From positions 24,980-88,979 of the forward strand of contig WPIO01000323.1 of the NCBI GenBank assembly GCA_009760855.2: a DNA stretch of 64,000 nucleotides, in the 5' to 3' direction. The position numbers were made by a program, and so were the translations under genes. Below are positions 1 through 9,872 of this stretch, one piece after another. How positions within the stretch are numbered: position 1 is the stretch's first letter; each line of letters opens with the position of its first letter. Under the pieces are notes generated by a model that was given only the letters and a program-made list of their open reading frames with translations, did no database searches and was not told the origin of the DNA. Source of the stretch: Cristatella mucedo (Eukaryota; Bryozoa; Phylactolaemata; Cristatellidae).

Positions 1-766
1 CCTTCTTTGCGGTTCCGATAACTTCGAACAGCTGCTTGCTAGTTGGGAGAATTCAGTTCAAGTGAGCAAGAATATTCCAAAGAAACACCGAAGCCAAACA
101 ATCAGCTTCTTCACAGTCCCAACATGGACTTACCCGTTGTCGCCTCAAGCTCACGGCAATTCATGTTCTGAGCGGTAAAGATCTCTCGATTTCCTCTCGG
201 GTCTTGCGGCATAGGCGAATTGCTACGTTCTGCCTGTGTTTAGTGAGCGATACGCTGAAAATCGTACGGAAAACCTTACACAGTGGTTCAAAGCATAGCA
301 GCGCACATGCATTGCTATTCTGAAAGACATACCGCTGTAGACCCAAGTTCAACGGCGACAATATTCTAGTGTGAATCAAGCTACCCCGCCAGCGTGTTAG
401 CGACAAGACAATCGACGGCCGCTTATATATGGTTCACTTGAATGGGTATACAGGATTAAGTTCGGTGCCCGGATATGACCATAAAAGGTAATATCCGAGC
501 AAGCAGCGGAAGAGGAAGCGGTCGCATTCTGAATCAGCTATTGAATGCTCCCACAATGCTAACAAAGGGAGGTCTTTCTGCACCAGTGCAATTCAATGGC
601 ATTAGAGCATTATGCTAATCATTATCCCCGAGCTATTCAAACCCAATTCAAAAGCACAGCGACCGTGCCCACTACCACTGTCACGTACACAGAAGGCGGT
701 TTCAGCGACGGCCAGGTGGAGCTATGTTGGGTGTCCACCGACATGATTCGGTTCGTTTCGCAGATG
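1..766. other. Unassigned sequence
   Basis: No repeat or gene recognised. The longest frames (about 80-90 codons on either strand) show no known domain and have no neighbouring frame that looks like an exon. The stretch ends where the tail of a LINE B copy begins. Confidence 0.4.
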
Positions 767-768
767 AA

Positions 769-1895
769 ATGTAATGTAGTGTATCTCCGCCTGCAACTCC
801 ACAATGTCATAAAGACTACGTGGGTGTTACGCACGAGTTTTGTATGGCGCACTCACAGCCTAAGCGGCTAACCATGAAATGGCCGTACGCATTCAGTAGC
901 CAACATACTTCGTCTCACGCAACAAAGAGAAATTAGGAAGCATAACAGAGTCGGGAGAGCAGTTGAGGTAGTGAGTAGCATGGAAGTAGCAGCTCAGGAC
1001 CAGTGAAAAGGATGAGCCCTAGTTGGCACCAGGAGAGTAGCTGTCGTTGCGTAATTATTGTGGAAGCGAGTTCCACAGTCTAGGACATGTGGAGCTCAAG
1101 CTTCTCTCGCCAGCAGTCTTTAGGCGGAAGAATGGAACAGCTAATGTATCGTCCATACAGAACCTGAGGGCGCGAACAGGCTGAAAGTGATGCAGCAGTT
1201 CAGCTAGGAACGAAGAAGTCAAGCCGTGGCAGGCAATGTGGGTCAGTGTAAGAACTTTGCTCTGTATCCGTTGATCAACCGGCAGCCATCCTAGATATTT
1301 TTAGCAAAGGAGACTAGTGCTCAAACCTCTGGGAGTTGAAGACTAGCTTTGCAGACATATTCATAGCCAGCTGCAATGGCCTAGTGGCTTTCTTTGGTAG
1401 CCCAATGGCACAGGAATTACGATAATCTAGCGGAGACAGAACTAAATAGCTAGTTAAATCTTTTGCAAGCCACTGTGGAAGGCAGCTCTTAATCTTGGAT
1501 AATAATCGGACGTGATGGCAGGCTGTAGAAGCAGTCTTCTGCTAAATGAAGCTTTTGCAATTTATGCAGCTGTTGAAGGTCACTTAAATTTCGAGCACTG
1601 GGTGATGGTCGCACAACAGCATCATCTATTAGAAGAGCAAAGCCTTTTAATCCAGCCACATGCTTAGGGTGTCCTAAGAGTAGCAGTTCGGTTTTATCGT
1701 CATTTAGTTTCAAGAAGTATTCCGACATCAAGGATCGAATGAAGGCAAGGCAAGTATTCAGTTTCTCAGTTGCCGAAGCAGATTCTGACTGTTTAAATGA
1801 CAAATACAACTGAGTATCGTCAGCATAAAAGTGAGATCCAACTCCACGGACCTTAATCACATTTCCCACAGGTTGCGTATAAACCAAGTAGTTTA
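769..1895 (-). mobile_element. LINE family B, 5'-truncated copy B1
   Basis: Read on the minus strand, this is the C-terminal half of a non-LTR retrotransposon polyprotein followed by its 3' UTR. The frame at 1905-1489 carries the reverse-transcriptase palm motif [12 protein letters not shown] and then a LNDDKTELLLLG segment typical of the CR1/L2/Rex1 group. The finger/upstream palm, apurinic endonuclease and ORF1 are missing, so it was probably 5'-truncated on insertion. Frameshifts follow residue 110 or so. The 3' end carries the TTACA-type tail near 769-780. Copy B3 (14.5-15.6 kb) is the same family over its whole length. It is a dead copy; a reverse transcriptase fragment is certain, the clade within the CR1/L2 group is not. 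Confidence 0.85.
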
Positions 1896-2662
1896 CGTGC
1901 GACAAAGATAATTGATCCAGCTAAGTTGGGTCACGTGTTACCTGGAAGCCCTTTAGTAAAATAGTAATGTAATATATTTTTTATAGAAAACAAAACCAGC
2001 TACAGTTATTGGTACATTCTGCTGTTTCAAGTTACATATCATCTATAAAAACAAACGCGCATCCAAACGGATAGAATTGCTTTGACAATGCTTGAGATTG
2101 CTAACCTTTCCAGAATCAGACTGCGATCTAGATTCGTCACACTGCATGCTGAAAGCAGATAAATACCCTATTCATGAAGAAGTGGCTCCGTCGTTCTTGT
2201 GTCTCCTAGTATGAGATCTTGTAGCACCATACCGGCCTTGGCTTAATTTTTAGCGCAAGCAAGAACTGTTGGCGGGTGGCAAAACTGCTTAATCCTGGAG
2301 CAGTAAGACAGAGAGGAGCGCCAGTATTATGAGAGAGCAAGTGCTTGAGAGCGAGCCGGTAAGCTTTGGGACCAGCGGAGGCAATTCGGCCTTTACAGTT
2401 GTTACGATACCTTCAGGAGCGGGGATTGATGTTAGCTACCCTGTCAACCTCGGCCATAACTCTGTCCAAAACGAATTGCCTGGAGTCTATTTGGCATTCA
2501 AGCTGGACTGGGTTGCCAATCCGGTGACCGAACGACGGTATTAATTCCTTACTGCAATGGGCCACGATGTCAGGCCAAATACCACTAAGCTCTTGCCTCA
2601 TGGTCCCAGTTAGATGTTTAAGAGTCAAGCGACGCTCGCTCTTGGTCTTTAGTTCAAATCCT

Positions 2663-2663
<1 letters not shown>
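1896..2663. other. Unassigned sequence
   Basis: No feature recognised. Short overlapping frames of about 70 codons at 2329-2628 on both strands have no family resemblance. Confidence 0.35.

Positions 2664-2720
<57 letters not shown>
2664..2720. repeat. (CT)n microsatellite
   Basis: An almost pure CT dinucleotide tract of about 57 bp. It gives a false Ser-Leu-rich frame when translated. Confidence 0.95.
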
Positions 2721-2728
<8 letters not shown>

Positions 2729-2987
2729 ACTCTCTTCAGCTTCACTTCGACGCCATTGGACTCATTTCCTCGAAGGGCGGGCTGTTTGACCGCGATTTAC
2801 GGGAGAGGACGAGACAGCGCCAGGAGGATTAGGTGGACTCCACCGAATACGGTCGTATCGCTCCCGAGCTACCATTTTGCGTTTCTTATGTGTTTTGTGT
2901 GTCAGCCCGCTCGCACATGGTCTCAGTAAAAGGATCTGGTGGTGCGAACTAAGCTTAGTTGGTGTGGTGTGTGAGAAATTCCATTGG

Positions 2988-3430
2988 TTCGGGCTCCTCC
3001 GTCTATTTTGATCCTTCCTCCTAGAGATGCAGGGGGCCTAAGTGTGGAGACGTGTTTCTTCCGCAAGATGCTTGAGGAGGTGCGTGAGGTATTCCTGCCG
3101 TTAAGGTGGAAGCAGAGCCCTACTTCTTCAGTCATGGTCTAGGCTCCGGTTTGGGCTCCAGCTATTTGGGTCATTCCCGACGGTAGACATAAGTAGCGTA
3201 AGTGCAGGGACGTATTTCCCCCAAGAGCGCTTGGTGTAGTGTACGAAGTATTCTTGCCGTTAAGGTGGAAGCGGATCCCTAGCTCTCAAGTCAGCGTCTA
3301 GGCTCCGGTTCGGGCTCCTCGTCCTATTAGGGTCTTCCACACAATAGACGTAGGTAGCCAAAGTGCGAGGACGTATTCCCTCCGCAAGAGTGTTTGTGCT
3401 GTTGAGAGCGTGTGAGGAGTGCGGAGATAA
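2988..3430. repeat. Tandem repeat, about 160-bp unit, 2.7 copies
   Basis: Units start at 2988, 3150 and 3309, each with TTCGGGCTCC or TTTGGGCTCC, giving periods of 162 and 159 bp. Shared landmarks inside each unit are a GACGT(A/G)TTTC-like block, a CCGCAAGA-like block, and in units 1 and 2 GCCGTTAAGGTGGAAGC, followed by TCTAGGCTCCGG at the unit end. The last unit breaks off near 3425. Units are clearly diverged, so this is an old array. No coding potential is evident. Confidence 0.85.
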
Positions 3431-3970
3431 AACTTAGCTAGACGCATGGCGACTTTTCGCGCTTGCGAACAAAGCTCAGCAGAATTCCCAATTTGTACGT
3501 CTCACTTCCCAATTCACGCCGCGGACTCACGACGACCTTTAGTAACACTAAGCAGGTCAGCGTCAGAAACACTCTTTTCGTGGCGGCCTGCTCATTGCGC
3601 GTAGATGCGTACCGAACTGCATGAAGCGGTAGGTTACGCCACTCGGTAAACTGCAGGTTAGCCTACTCCGCCAAGGCTTCGGCGGTACAATCTCGTCTCT
3701 GAGCATCTTTGATAAACGACATGAAGGGTGCGGTCCACGATGGCTTCTTTGTAGGCATTAAGTCTACCGATCTGAGTATGTTAATAATATTGAAATTTAT
3801 TTGCAATTGCAATGTAATTTATGGAATTTATTGCTTCCGTGCTCAGCTGAAGTCTTCATATCAGTGGATTTCCGTGTGCTCCGACCACTCGTTATCGGTT
3901 CTTATAGGTGCAAGGTCCACAAGCATGTGTCAGGCGCCAGAAAGGCTTAACACTGCCGCACAGAGGCAGC
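3431..3970. other. Unassigned sequence
   Basis: Nothing recognised. A 90-codon frame at 3709-3981 runs into the R1 repeat and has no known domain. Confidence 0.35.
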
Positions 3971-4265
3971 TCTCAGGTTAGCCTCGATACGAGCTTTTGT
4001 CCTGGTGGGTTTGACTAGGGCACTTAGAGCAACCCGTATCTAGCCAAGCAGTACTGAGTAGTGAACCCATTGTTTAACCGGGAGTGAAGAGATGGAGCAA
4101 TCTGACACCAAGATCCGCTCAGGTTAGAATGGAGCTTTGGGAAGACAAAGGGCGGTCAGGATGCGGACCGACTAATGTACTTAATCAAACAAAGAGCAAT
4201 AGGTTTGCAAGCGGGTCCAAGAGCCATCTAATAGGCTACATGCGGAAGCGAATAAGACGGAGTAG

Positions 4266-4327
4266 GGTACTTTTTCGGTTCCCACCCTCGGTGTCCGTAC
4301 ACCGAGGGTGGGAACCGACAAAGTACC
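4266..4327. repeat. Near-perfect 29-bp inverted repeat with 4-nt loop
   Basis: Left arm 4266-4294 and right arm 4299-4327 are reverse complements with one mismatch, separated by CCGT. The core arm reads CGGTTCCCACCCTCGGTGT. The right arm lines up with the equivalent place in the other R1 copies (near 22765 and, on minus, near 12800), whereas the left arm does not, so the left arm looks newly made in this copy. Confidence 0.9.
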
Positions 4328-4363
4328 AGCTACCCATGATATCTGGACTTCAGACGAGAGAGA

Positions 4364-4380
4364 ATAAAAGGAAGACGACT
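4364..4380 (+). promoter_or_regulatory. TATA-like box of R1
   Basis: AATAAAAGGAAGACGAC here corresponds to AATAAAAGGGAGAC near 22824 and to TATAAACGAGACGAC on the minus strand near 12620. This A/T-rich core and the following CTCGGGGCTGCAGC block are among the best kept parts of R1, as expected for a core promoter in an LTR. The function is inferred from order and conservation only. Confidence 0.35.
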
Positions 4381-4528
4381 GACAGCACTCGGGGCTGCAG
4401 CTCCAGTCGTTAATGCAAGAGAAACTACCCTTCGAGATCACGAGAGTTTGAACCTACGGTGACGAATAAATAAGTTTTACTTAGTATCCATAGCTGTTTC
4501 TATCAGCTAAATAAAATAAAGAAAAGCT

Positions 4529-4655
4529 ACCTGATTGAAAAGCCTCGTTTGCACAGTGACAGAAGTGCCTTTATGGCTATTTCCACCGCTTGCAGCGGCA
4601 ATAAATACCGCCCACCACAGGATTCAAACCACGACACTTCACCGTGTGTTCCACC
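4529..4655 (-). mobile_element. SINE2 copy d, tRNA-derived, inserted in R1
   Basis: Reverse-complement reading gives a B-box-like GTGGTTTGAATCCTG, then a core with GCAAGCGGTGGAAATAGCC and a decayed version of the end block AGAGGC...AAATCAGCTA. It matches SINE2 copies at 20.9, 42.8 and 52.1 kb. The other R1 copies have no such sequence at this point, so it is a later insertion. Confidence 0.7.
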
Positions 4656-4985
4656 GTGTGCGGTTGGCTATTCAGTTAGCCGCTCGTACCTTGGCGTGCA
4701 GTACCGGTTTGCCCTCAGGGTGAGGATCGTCGCTAGCAATTGCAGGTAGAGGGTAGGTTTATTATACTTGGATTTCGAGAGTTTACGTTTTCAACTCAGG
4801 CAGACCTGTGGAGATAAAGTGCATGCGTCGGGCACGTAATCGCTAGTCACAGGTCCTTAATAAACTTTACTTTACTTAAAAAACTGTCGCTTTCGTCGCC
4901 AAGTTGTGGCCGATTGTGTTTTTAACCACACTACATCGCTGCACTGTAGTTGCAGAGGTAGAGCACCGGTGAAGGACGGCTTGTG

Positions 4986-6540
4986 TGGTCATACTGCTAT
5001 CAGCACCGTCTCAGTTCCGAAGAACTCGAGTGTAGAAGGCGCTACAGCGTTGTGGTAACGACGTCACATATCTGCAGACCCAAACGTGCTCATTTTAATT
5101 TATACGACGGCTAGTGTGCATGACGACTCATTTCGTTGGGGTATGACATTGTTTTTCTCGTCGAGTAGCGTTGGCCAGATTCGTTAGTTCCATTTGCGTG
5201 TAAAAAGGAGAACTATAGCCAATAGCCAAGCCAGGACTGGAGCGCCGAAATGGCAAGGCCGTCTGGGGAGGAATCCGCTTATAAGGGGGTTCTGGGCGGC
5301 TCATAGCACTTGCGGAGAGCGAAAATTGGTCGTAATGTACTGCGGTCTTTTAAAGCCCCAAGGGGTCAGCCGCCGCAGAAGTGCAGCCGCTGGCCACTTG
5401 ACCGGACTCGGCTCCCACCTACCGGGCCATGGGTGTCAGCTGCCACTCCTGCCACCCCTCCCCGGCGTCTCCTTGGACTGTAGTGAGAAGTTTTTATTGC
5501 GCTTTCTGAGTTTACTTGGGAGCGATTATGTGCATATGTTTGAATAGGGGGTACTAACCAGCCACACCATAATTTTCATAGGATTCTTTGGAATTCTATA
5601 CGTGGCTTATCTTAAACTCTTTGTTGTTGTTCTTTGTCGTGCAGCAAGCTGTCAAGCGAATTGAGCCGTATTTGTTTCTTTTTGGCAGCTGTGGAAAGCA
5701 CCAACTTTTGTTTATTCCAGCGCCAGTTTTGTAGCTCCTGTCTTTTACCGCCTTTGTTTGCGCCATGTCTTTTCTTGTGCGCAAGGGAGGTAGCACTATA
5801 TGGCTTGGTTTTACATTCACTGAGATGGTACTGCACGCTGCCATAGCAAGGATTGGCCGACAAAAGCAGTTCATCTACGGGATAATTGAGTACAAACTAT
5901 TGTTATTTTTATCGCCTTCGGACAAGGTATACATTACTCGCGGTTCATGTTGGCACTTCTAACACGTAAAAATTATGATAGCGTAATTTACACAATTGAC
6001 GTCGATGTCAACAGCACTACTACAACTAATACGCTTTCGGAGCCCTCAAAGAACTTTGAATATGGTTTTTTACCGCATGCACCGTGTCAGTAAGCATAAA
6101 AACACAAAGGGCGAATCATATGGATCCACTAAATGCTGTGACAAGTAGGTGCGTTTGTGACGATCAGTGCTATCAATCCGCTCGATAGCGTAAAATGAGC
6201 AAGTACTTTTTTGAGTTTTGAAGAGTGGGCTATGAGTGCAGTTAAACGTACACATTTATATGTTTCAAAAATCACTCGCTTTTTCATCATTTCATAAATC
6301 TGGAAAAGTAAATCCAGTGGATTGCAGTTAGCCAGGTAACAAGGCACCAACTCTGACCTCAGTCTTCAATTGTCGCACCTATCACTGATGACTTACTAAG
6401 CCTTTTCCGTTATTAAAGCGTTCACATGGTTGTCTGGGTTTTTTGTTCGTAATTTTCGTGCGCGAATTTGCGTCGCGTGCGTGAGCGTAAGCATATGCAG
6501 ACACGTGCAAGGATGTTTCGTTAGAAGGTGCGGTTTTTGT
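4986..6540. other. Unassigned sequence
   Basis: No family recognised. A somewhat GC-rich patch at 5190-5470 holds a 117-codon frame (5194-5547) rich in Arg, Gly and Pro without any known motif. The overlapping frames of 60-90 codons at 5596-5962 on both strands are mutually exclusive and none stands out. Confidence 0.35.
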
Positions 6541-6600
6541 GCATGTGTGCATGCCTGGGTGTGTGTGTGTGCAAGAACATGCGTGCATGTCTGCAATACA
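6530..6600. repeat. GT-rich low-complexity tract
   Basis: Alternating GT/GC sequence with a short pure GT run at about 6559-6571. Translation gives Cys/Val or Thr/His-rich artefacts on the two strands. Confidence 0.8.
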
Positions 6601-7135
6601 ACGTTTACAGTTTGTGCACTTAGTCATCTTGTCGCAATCATTACTGCAATAGCATCAAACTCGTCAACCTGCAAAACCGGTTCACGAGCATTTCAAAATC
6701 AGGCGTTTTTGCTTACTTTTAGGAACCTCCAGTTTCTTGCTCTTGCTAACCCTGCTGAGCTAGATACCTATAAGGCTAGGCATCACACAACCTACTCTTG
6801 TGACCCGAGCCATTTACCCGTGCCTCAAAAAATCTCAAATCAATAATAGATTATGGTAGGCTCTCCAATGTCAGAGTAGGAAACATGAATTTTATTTGAG
6901 AACTTGGTAAAAAACAAAGTACGAAATGAGCTGTCCTCCCCCACGGACTGATCGTTACCGTACTGAGCAGCAGCACAGTTTATTTTCTCAGAAGAGAAAT
7001 GGGTTCACACCTTGGCGCAACCGCACATCACGTCGCTTACACATAATTTTCTGAAAAGCTTCCGGTACTCAGCTTCCATGCCAGTGGCATCAAGGCTCCG
7101 CCTATTATCCGGGTACCAAGACCCAAGGGGTCCTC

Positions 7136-7440
7136 CTACAAATGGCAGAACAGACGCTGACGCCGGCCCTGGGGCCAATAATCAAGCACGAAGCCCTCGT
7201 ACTTTGTAATCCACCGATCAAAGACTTTTGCTAAGGCATTCTCGTCTTTGCTGAATGGGAGAGCTATGTTCATACTGATAGCAGTTGTCCCATCGTCAAC
7301 GACAAGGTTCAGCCGTAGTGAGCTGTCACTCACTCGCAGCTCATCTTTCTAGCGTCGTCCTTCGTCACAGGTGAGCCAACAAGGCGTCGTAGAGACGGTT
7401 CAGGATCGTTTCGCGCCTGGCCGTGATGGCTGAATTTATC
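7136..7440 (-). pseudogene. Restriction-like endonuclease remnant of RLE-1
   Basis: A piece near 7440-7380 reads SAITARRETILNRLYDALLA, the helix that follows the Cys-His motif in the other two copies (VAITERLDAVLNRLLEALP in RLE-2, VNVITARHIAVLGHL in RLE-3). The frame 7333-7136 then has LRLNLVVDDGTT, MNIALPFSKDENAL and ITKYEGFV, which correspond to the RPDLVV, DVAVPF and KY blocks of the PD-(D/E)xK-like nuclease. Pro-Asp and the second Asp are lost here, so cleavage activity would be gone even without the frameshifts. Confidence 0.75.
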
Positions 7441-8299
7441 AGGTTGCAGTTCGAGAGCACCTAGGGCAGCATTTTCCGTTTCTTGTGACGGCGACGGCAC
7501 ACAATTTACACCAAGGAGTCGAAGGATTGTCCCATCGCGCCCACTGGAGGAAGTTTTAGGTAGGCTCGGTGAAAGGAGCACCTGGTGATGAACGACACTC
7601 CCAGGCCAGTCTGGAAGAGGTTGCTGTGTATTCAGTGCGCTTCAAAGTATTCAGTGCGCTGGCACCGAGATACTTTGCCCTGGTCGAGCCGAGCAGCCCA
7701 CTTCTCCTTGGCAGACGACCTCTGGAGGCGACACATGCGAGTTGCCATCTCAGCCGGTTTGAAGACAACGTGTAAGCAGAGCATCGTCGCTTCGGGTGAT
7801 CCCGTGCTTGGCACCACAGAATATTACGGTGCAGTGTAGCTTCCTCAGGCACCTGCGAACATCGGCCCAGAGTGATCTGGAGCCGTCTCGGTTTTAAGTG
7901 GCAAAACCGATCAGATGAGCACTGCTGAGGTACAGCGACAACACCCTGTTAAAGATCGTGGCCGTGGCCCATATCACCGGGTCGCCAGGTGTAGCCGGTA
8001 TAATGCTGCCGCCGAGTCGGTAAGGTCAGGGGAGCAAAGCATTGGGCAAGCCTGAGTAGCGCTCAGGATCCAAGCGTTCTTCCAGATTCGCTCCATAGGT
8101 AGTAGGAACGTCCGGAAGGCGCCCAGCTTCTGCCAGGGGCAAGGAAAGAGCCATCCAAGTACATTGATATCCCTCGTGAAGGTCAGGCCTGCCTTCTCGA
8201 TGTCCACCGAGGGGTAGCCGATGCCCTGCGGGCACCCAGGTATGCAAATGCTTTGCCATCGAGAGGCCGGGGATTTCAGAGACAGGCAGCCGGACGCTT

Positions 8300-9066
8300 A
8301 CCTTCGCTTGGTGCTTGCTGAGCTGGCCGACTGAGCACCATTTCTTGGGGCAGAACTGTAGGAGAAGAGTGTTGGTAGCCTCCTCTGCTGCTGATTTGAG
8401 GTCCAGCAGTCCCTGCCGCTACGATGAAAAGAGTGCTGAGTCATCAGGGAGAGGAGAGAAGACATGGCGTGAGTCACCCATCTTTAAACCTAAAGCCTCG
8501 CTCACCATGGTTGACTATACAATCGGTACCATGGCAACGTCAAACCGCATTGGCGACAGTGGATTGCCCTGCCGAGCACTTGCTGTAGCAAGGAACGGTG
8601 TGCAGCCTTGGTTGCGCAGAAGCAGCACTATAGAGGCGTCGGCACAAAGCAGCTCCACAAACCCACCAATGTCCAGCCCCGCCCAGACGCAGCGCAGGGG
8701 GCAAATGATCGTCGAGTGTGGAATGCTTCCAAACGCGTACGGTTGGTCCAGGAAGGCTGCATACTGCGAGCACCTGTCGGACCGGCTGTCCATGGACTTG
8801 CTGAAGGAGGCCTCGAGCAATGATTGCTCGAAGCAACCCGTAACGACCGGCCAAAAACTCTTCAGTTGAGCAGAGATTCATCTACCAGTATGCAGGTATT
8901 CCACAAATCTAGCAGCCAAGGCCTTTTGTCATGAGTTTATAGAGAGGTGGCAGAAGCGTGATATGCCTGAATTTCTCGGGCAGGTGTGTCTGCGCAGATG
9001 TAGCACGATGATTTACCAATCTTCCACGAGGGAATAACGTCTCGAGAGTGCATGCGAGCATTGAGG
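8300..9066 (-). pseudogene. Reverse transcriptase remnant of RLE-1
   Basis: Three pieces are readable. The piece near 9060-8940 contains VIPSWKIGKSSCYIC, matching the SAWKSGITILIFKK motif of RLE-3. The frame 8820-8515 contains LDQPYAFGSIPHSTI, the catalytic-Asp motif normally LDLxNAFGSIPH, here with L-to-Q and other losses, and then SARQGNPLSPMRFDVAMVPIV, the (V/A)RQGDPLSPxLFNLA motif of this group. Near 8430-8400 the active-site YADD is replaced by a LPDDSALFSS reading. Together they identify an R2/NeSL-like polymerase domain. Frame changes and substitutions in both catalytic motifs mean it is inactive. Confidence 0.8.
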
Positions 9067-9872
9067 ACATCGTCTATCCTTCGGAGCTCTTTCAGAAAAG
9101 GAGACGGATGGTCAAATCTCCGGCACTCATAATCTAGACTTGCAGCCATATTCACAACGTGCGTCAGTGGCCTAATTTTTTTTCGGTAGCCGAACTGAAA
9201 TGGAATTGCCATTATATAGCCGAGGCAGAACTATCGAGCTAGAGAAAATTTTGAAGGCGACTATGGTCAACATTTCCTAACCTTAGACAGGGATCGGGCT
9301 TGACGGCTGGCTGGAGAAGCATCTTCCTTAATGAAATTTCAAAGTATTTAGGCAGCTGTCGAAGACAAAATCAAAATTCCAAGAATGCAATGACAATAGC
9401 TCAACAACATCGCTTCCTAGAAGTGTGAAGGCTTCTAGTCAAGCAACTCACCAGGGATGTCCTGTGAGTGGCTGCTATGTTTTATGGTCGTTAAGATGAA
9501 TAAAGTTTGCCAACACCCAGGATTGAATGTCTGCAAGACAGCATTCCGACTATCAGTCACTTCAGCAGATGCCGATGGTTAAATGAACAAATACATCCAA
9601 GTATTGTCTCTGCCTAAGTGATAGCCGCTTCCGTGGGCCCGAATCACGCTTCCTACGGACTCAGTATAAATGGAGAGCAGCAAAGGATCGCGGACGGACC
9701 CTTGTTGGACTCCGTGAGTGACTGCACTTTTGGTTAATCCCTGATTCCTGCAAGATATAGATCAGACACGATCTATAAGTACGATCTAAACTTTGCCTCG
9801 TCTGAAAGATTGATCGTTGCTCTCAATCGTTCAAGTAGAATATTGTGATGATTAGTGTCGAAGGCAGATAAT
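9067..9872 (-). mobile_element. LINE family B, copy B2, truncated at both ends
   Basis: Minus-strand reading starts near 9870 with a decayed AAFDTNHHNILLERL, the catalytic-Asp motif of the CR1/L2 group, and passes through heavily broken palm sequence. It ends in a frame at 9212-9070 (YRKKIRPLTHVVNMAASLDY then RRFDHPSPFLKEL) that matches the thumb region of copy B3. The 3' part and the TTACA tail are absent because RLE-1 starts at about 9066. Many stops and frameshifts; it is older than B1 or B3. Confidence 0.75.

Larger units (their letters stand above)
3971..4985 (+). mobile_element. Dispersed repeat R1, copy 1 (LTR-like)
   Basis: It shares ordered blocks with the copies at 12.2-13.0 kb (minus) and 22.1-23.3 kb (plus). 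The blocks are CTCAGGTTAGAATGGAGC near 4119, CGACAAAGTACCAG near 4315, a TATA-like AATAAAAGGAAGACGAC near 4364, CTCGGGGCTGCAGCT near 4390, TCGCTAGCAATTGCAGG near 4730, AATAAACTTTA near 4860 and GTTTTTAACCACAC near 4918. A TATA-like box followed a few hundred bases later by AATAAA and a T-rich block is the order expected of an LTR, so a solo LTR is the favoured reading. No primer-binding site or protease/polymerase frame lies next to it. A SINE2 copy interrupts it at 4529-4655. Confidence 0.65.
6990..9066 (-). mobile_element. R2/NeSL-type LINE copy RLE-1, 5'-truncated
   Basis: On the minus strand the order is reverse transcriptase from its first motifs (about 9066), palm motifs (8780-8400), a thumb-like segment (8150-8050), a region before the endonuclease (7440-7380) and a restriction-like endonuclease (7333-7136), followed by an untranslated tail. 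This order is that of single-ORF LINEs of the R2/NeSL/R4/Hero group. All parts are in different frames, so the copy is dead. Its GC content is visibly higher than that of its flanks. Its 5' edge is fused directly to LINE copy B2. The same family occurs at 31.2-32.4 and 47.4-50.1 kb. Confidence 0.8.

Noticed and set aside
2780-2870. Repeat shared between 2.8 kb and 30.35 kb (GAGAGGACGA ... ATTAGGT)
   Set aside because: Only two short words agree and spacing differs; it is not enough to define a family.
2567-2929. 120-codon frame with a long Ser-Leu repeat
   Set aside because: Translation of the (CT)n microsatellite, not a protein.
6430-6846. 138-codon Cys-rich frame that looks like a cysteine-rich secreted protein
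   Set aside because: The Cys and Val come from a GT/GC-rich low-complexity tract; there is no signal peptide followed by an ordered Cys pattern, and the minus strand gives an equally odd Thr/His frame.
8315-8869. 184-codon plus-strand open frame
   Set aside because: It is the antisense of the RLE-1 reverse transcriptase, whose motifs on the minus strand are clear. The long frame follows from the GC-rich sequence.
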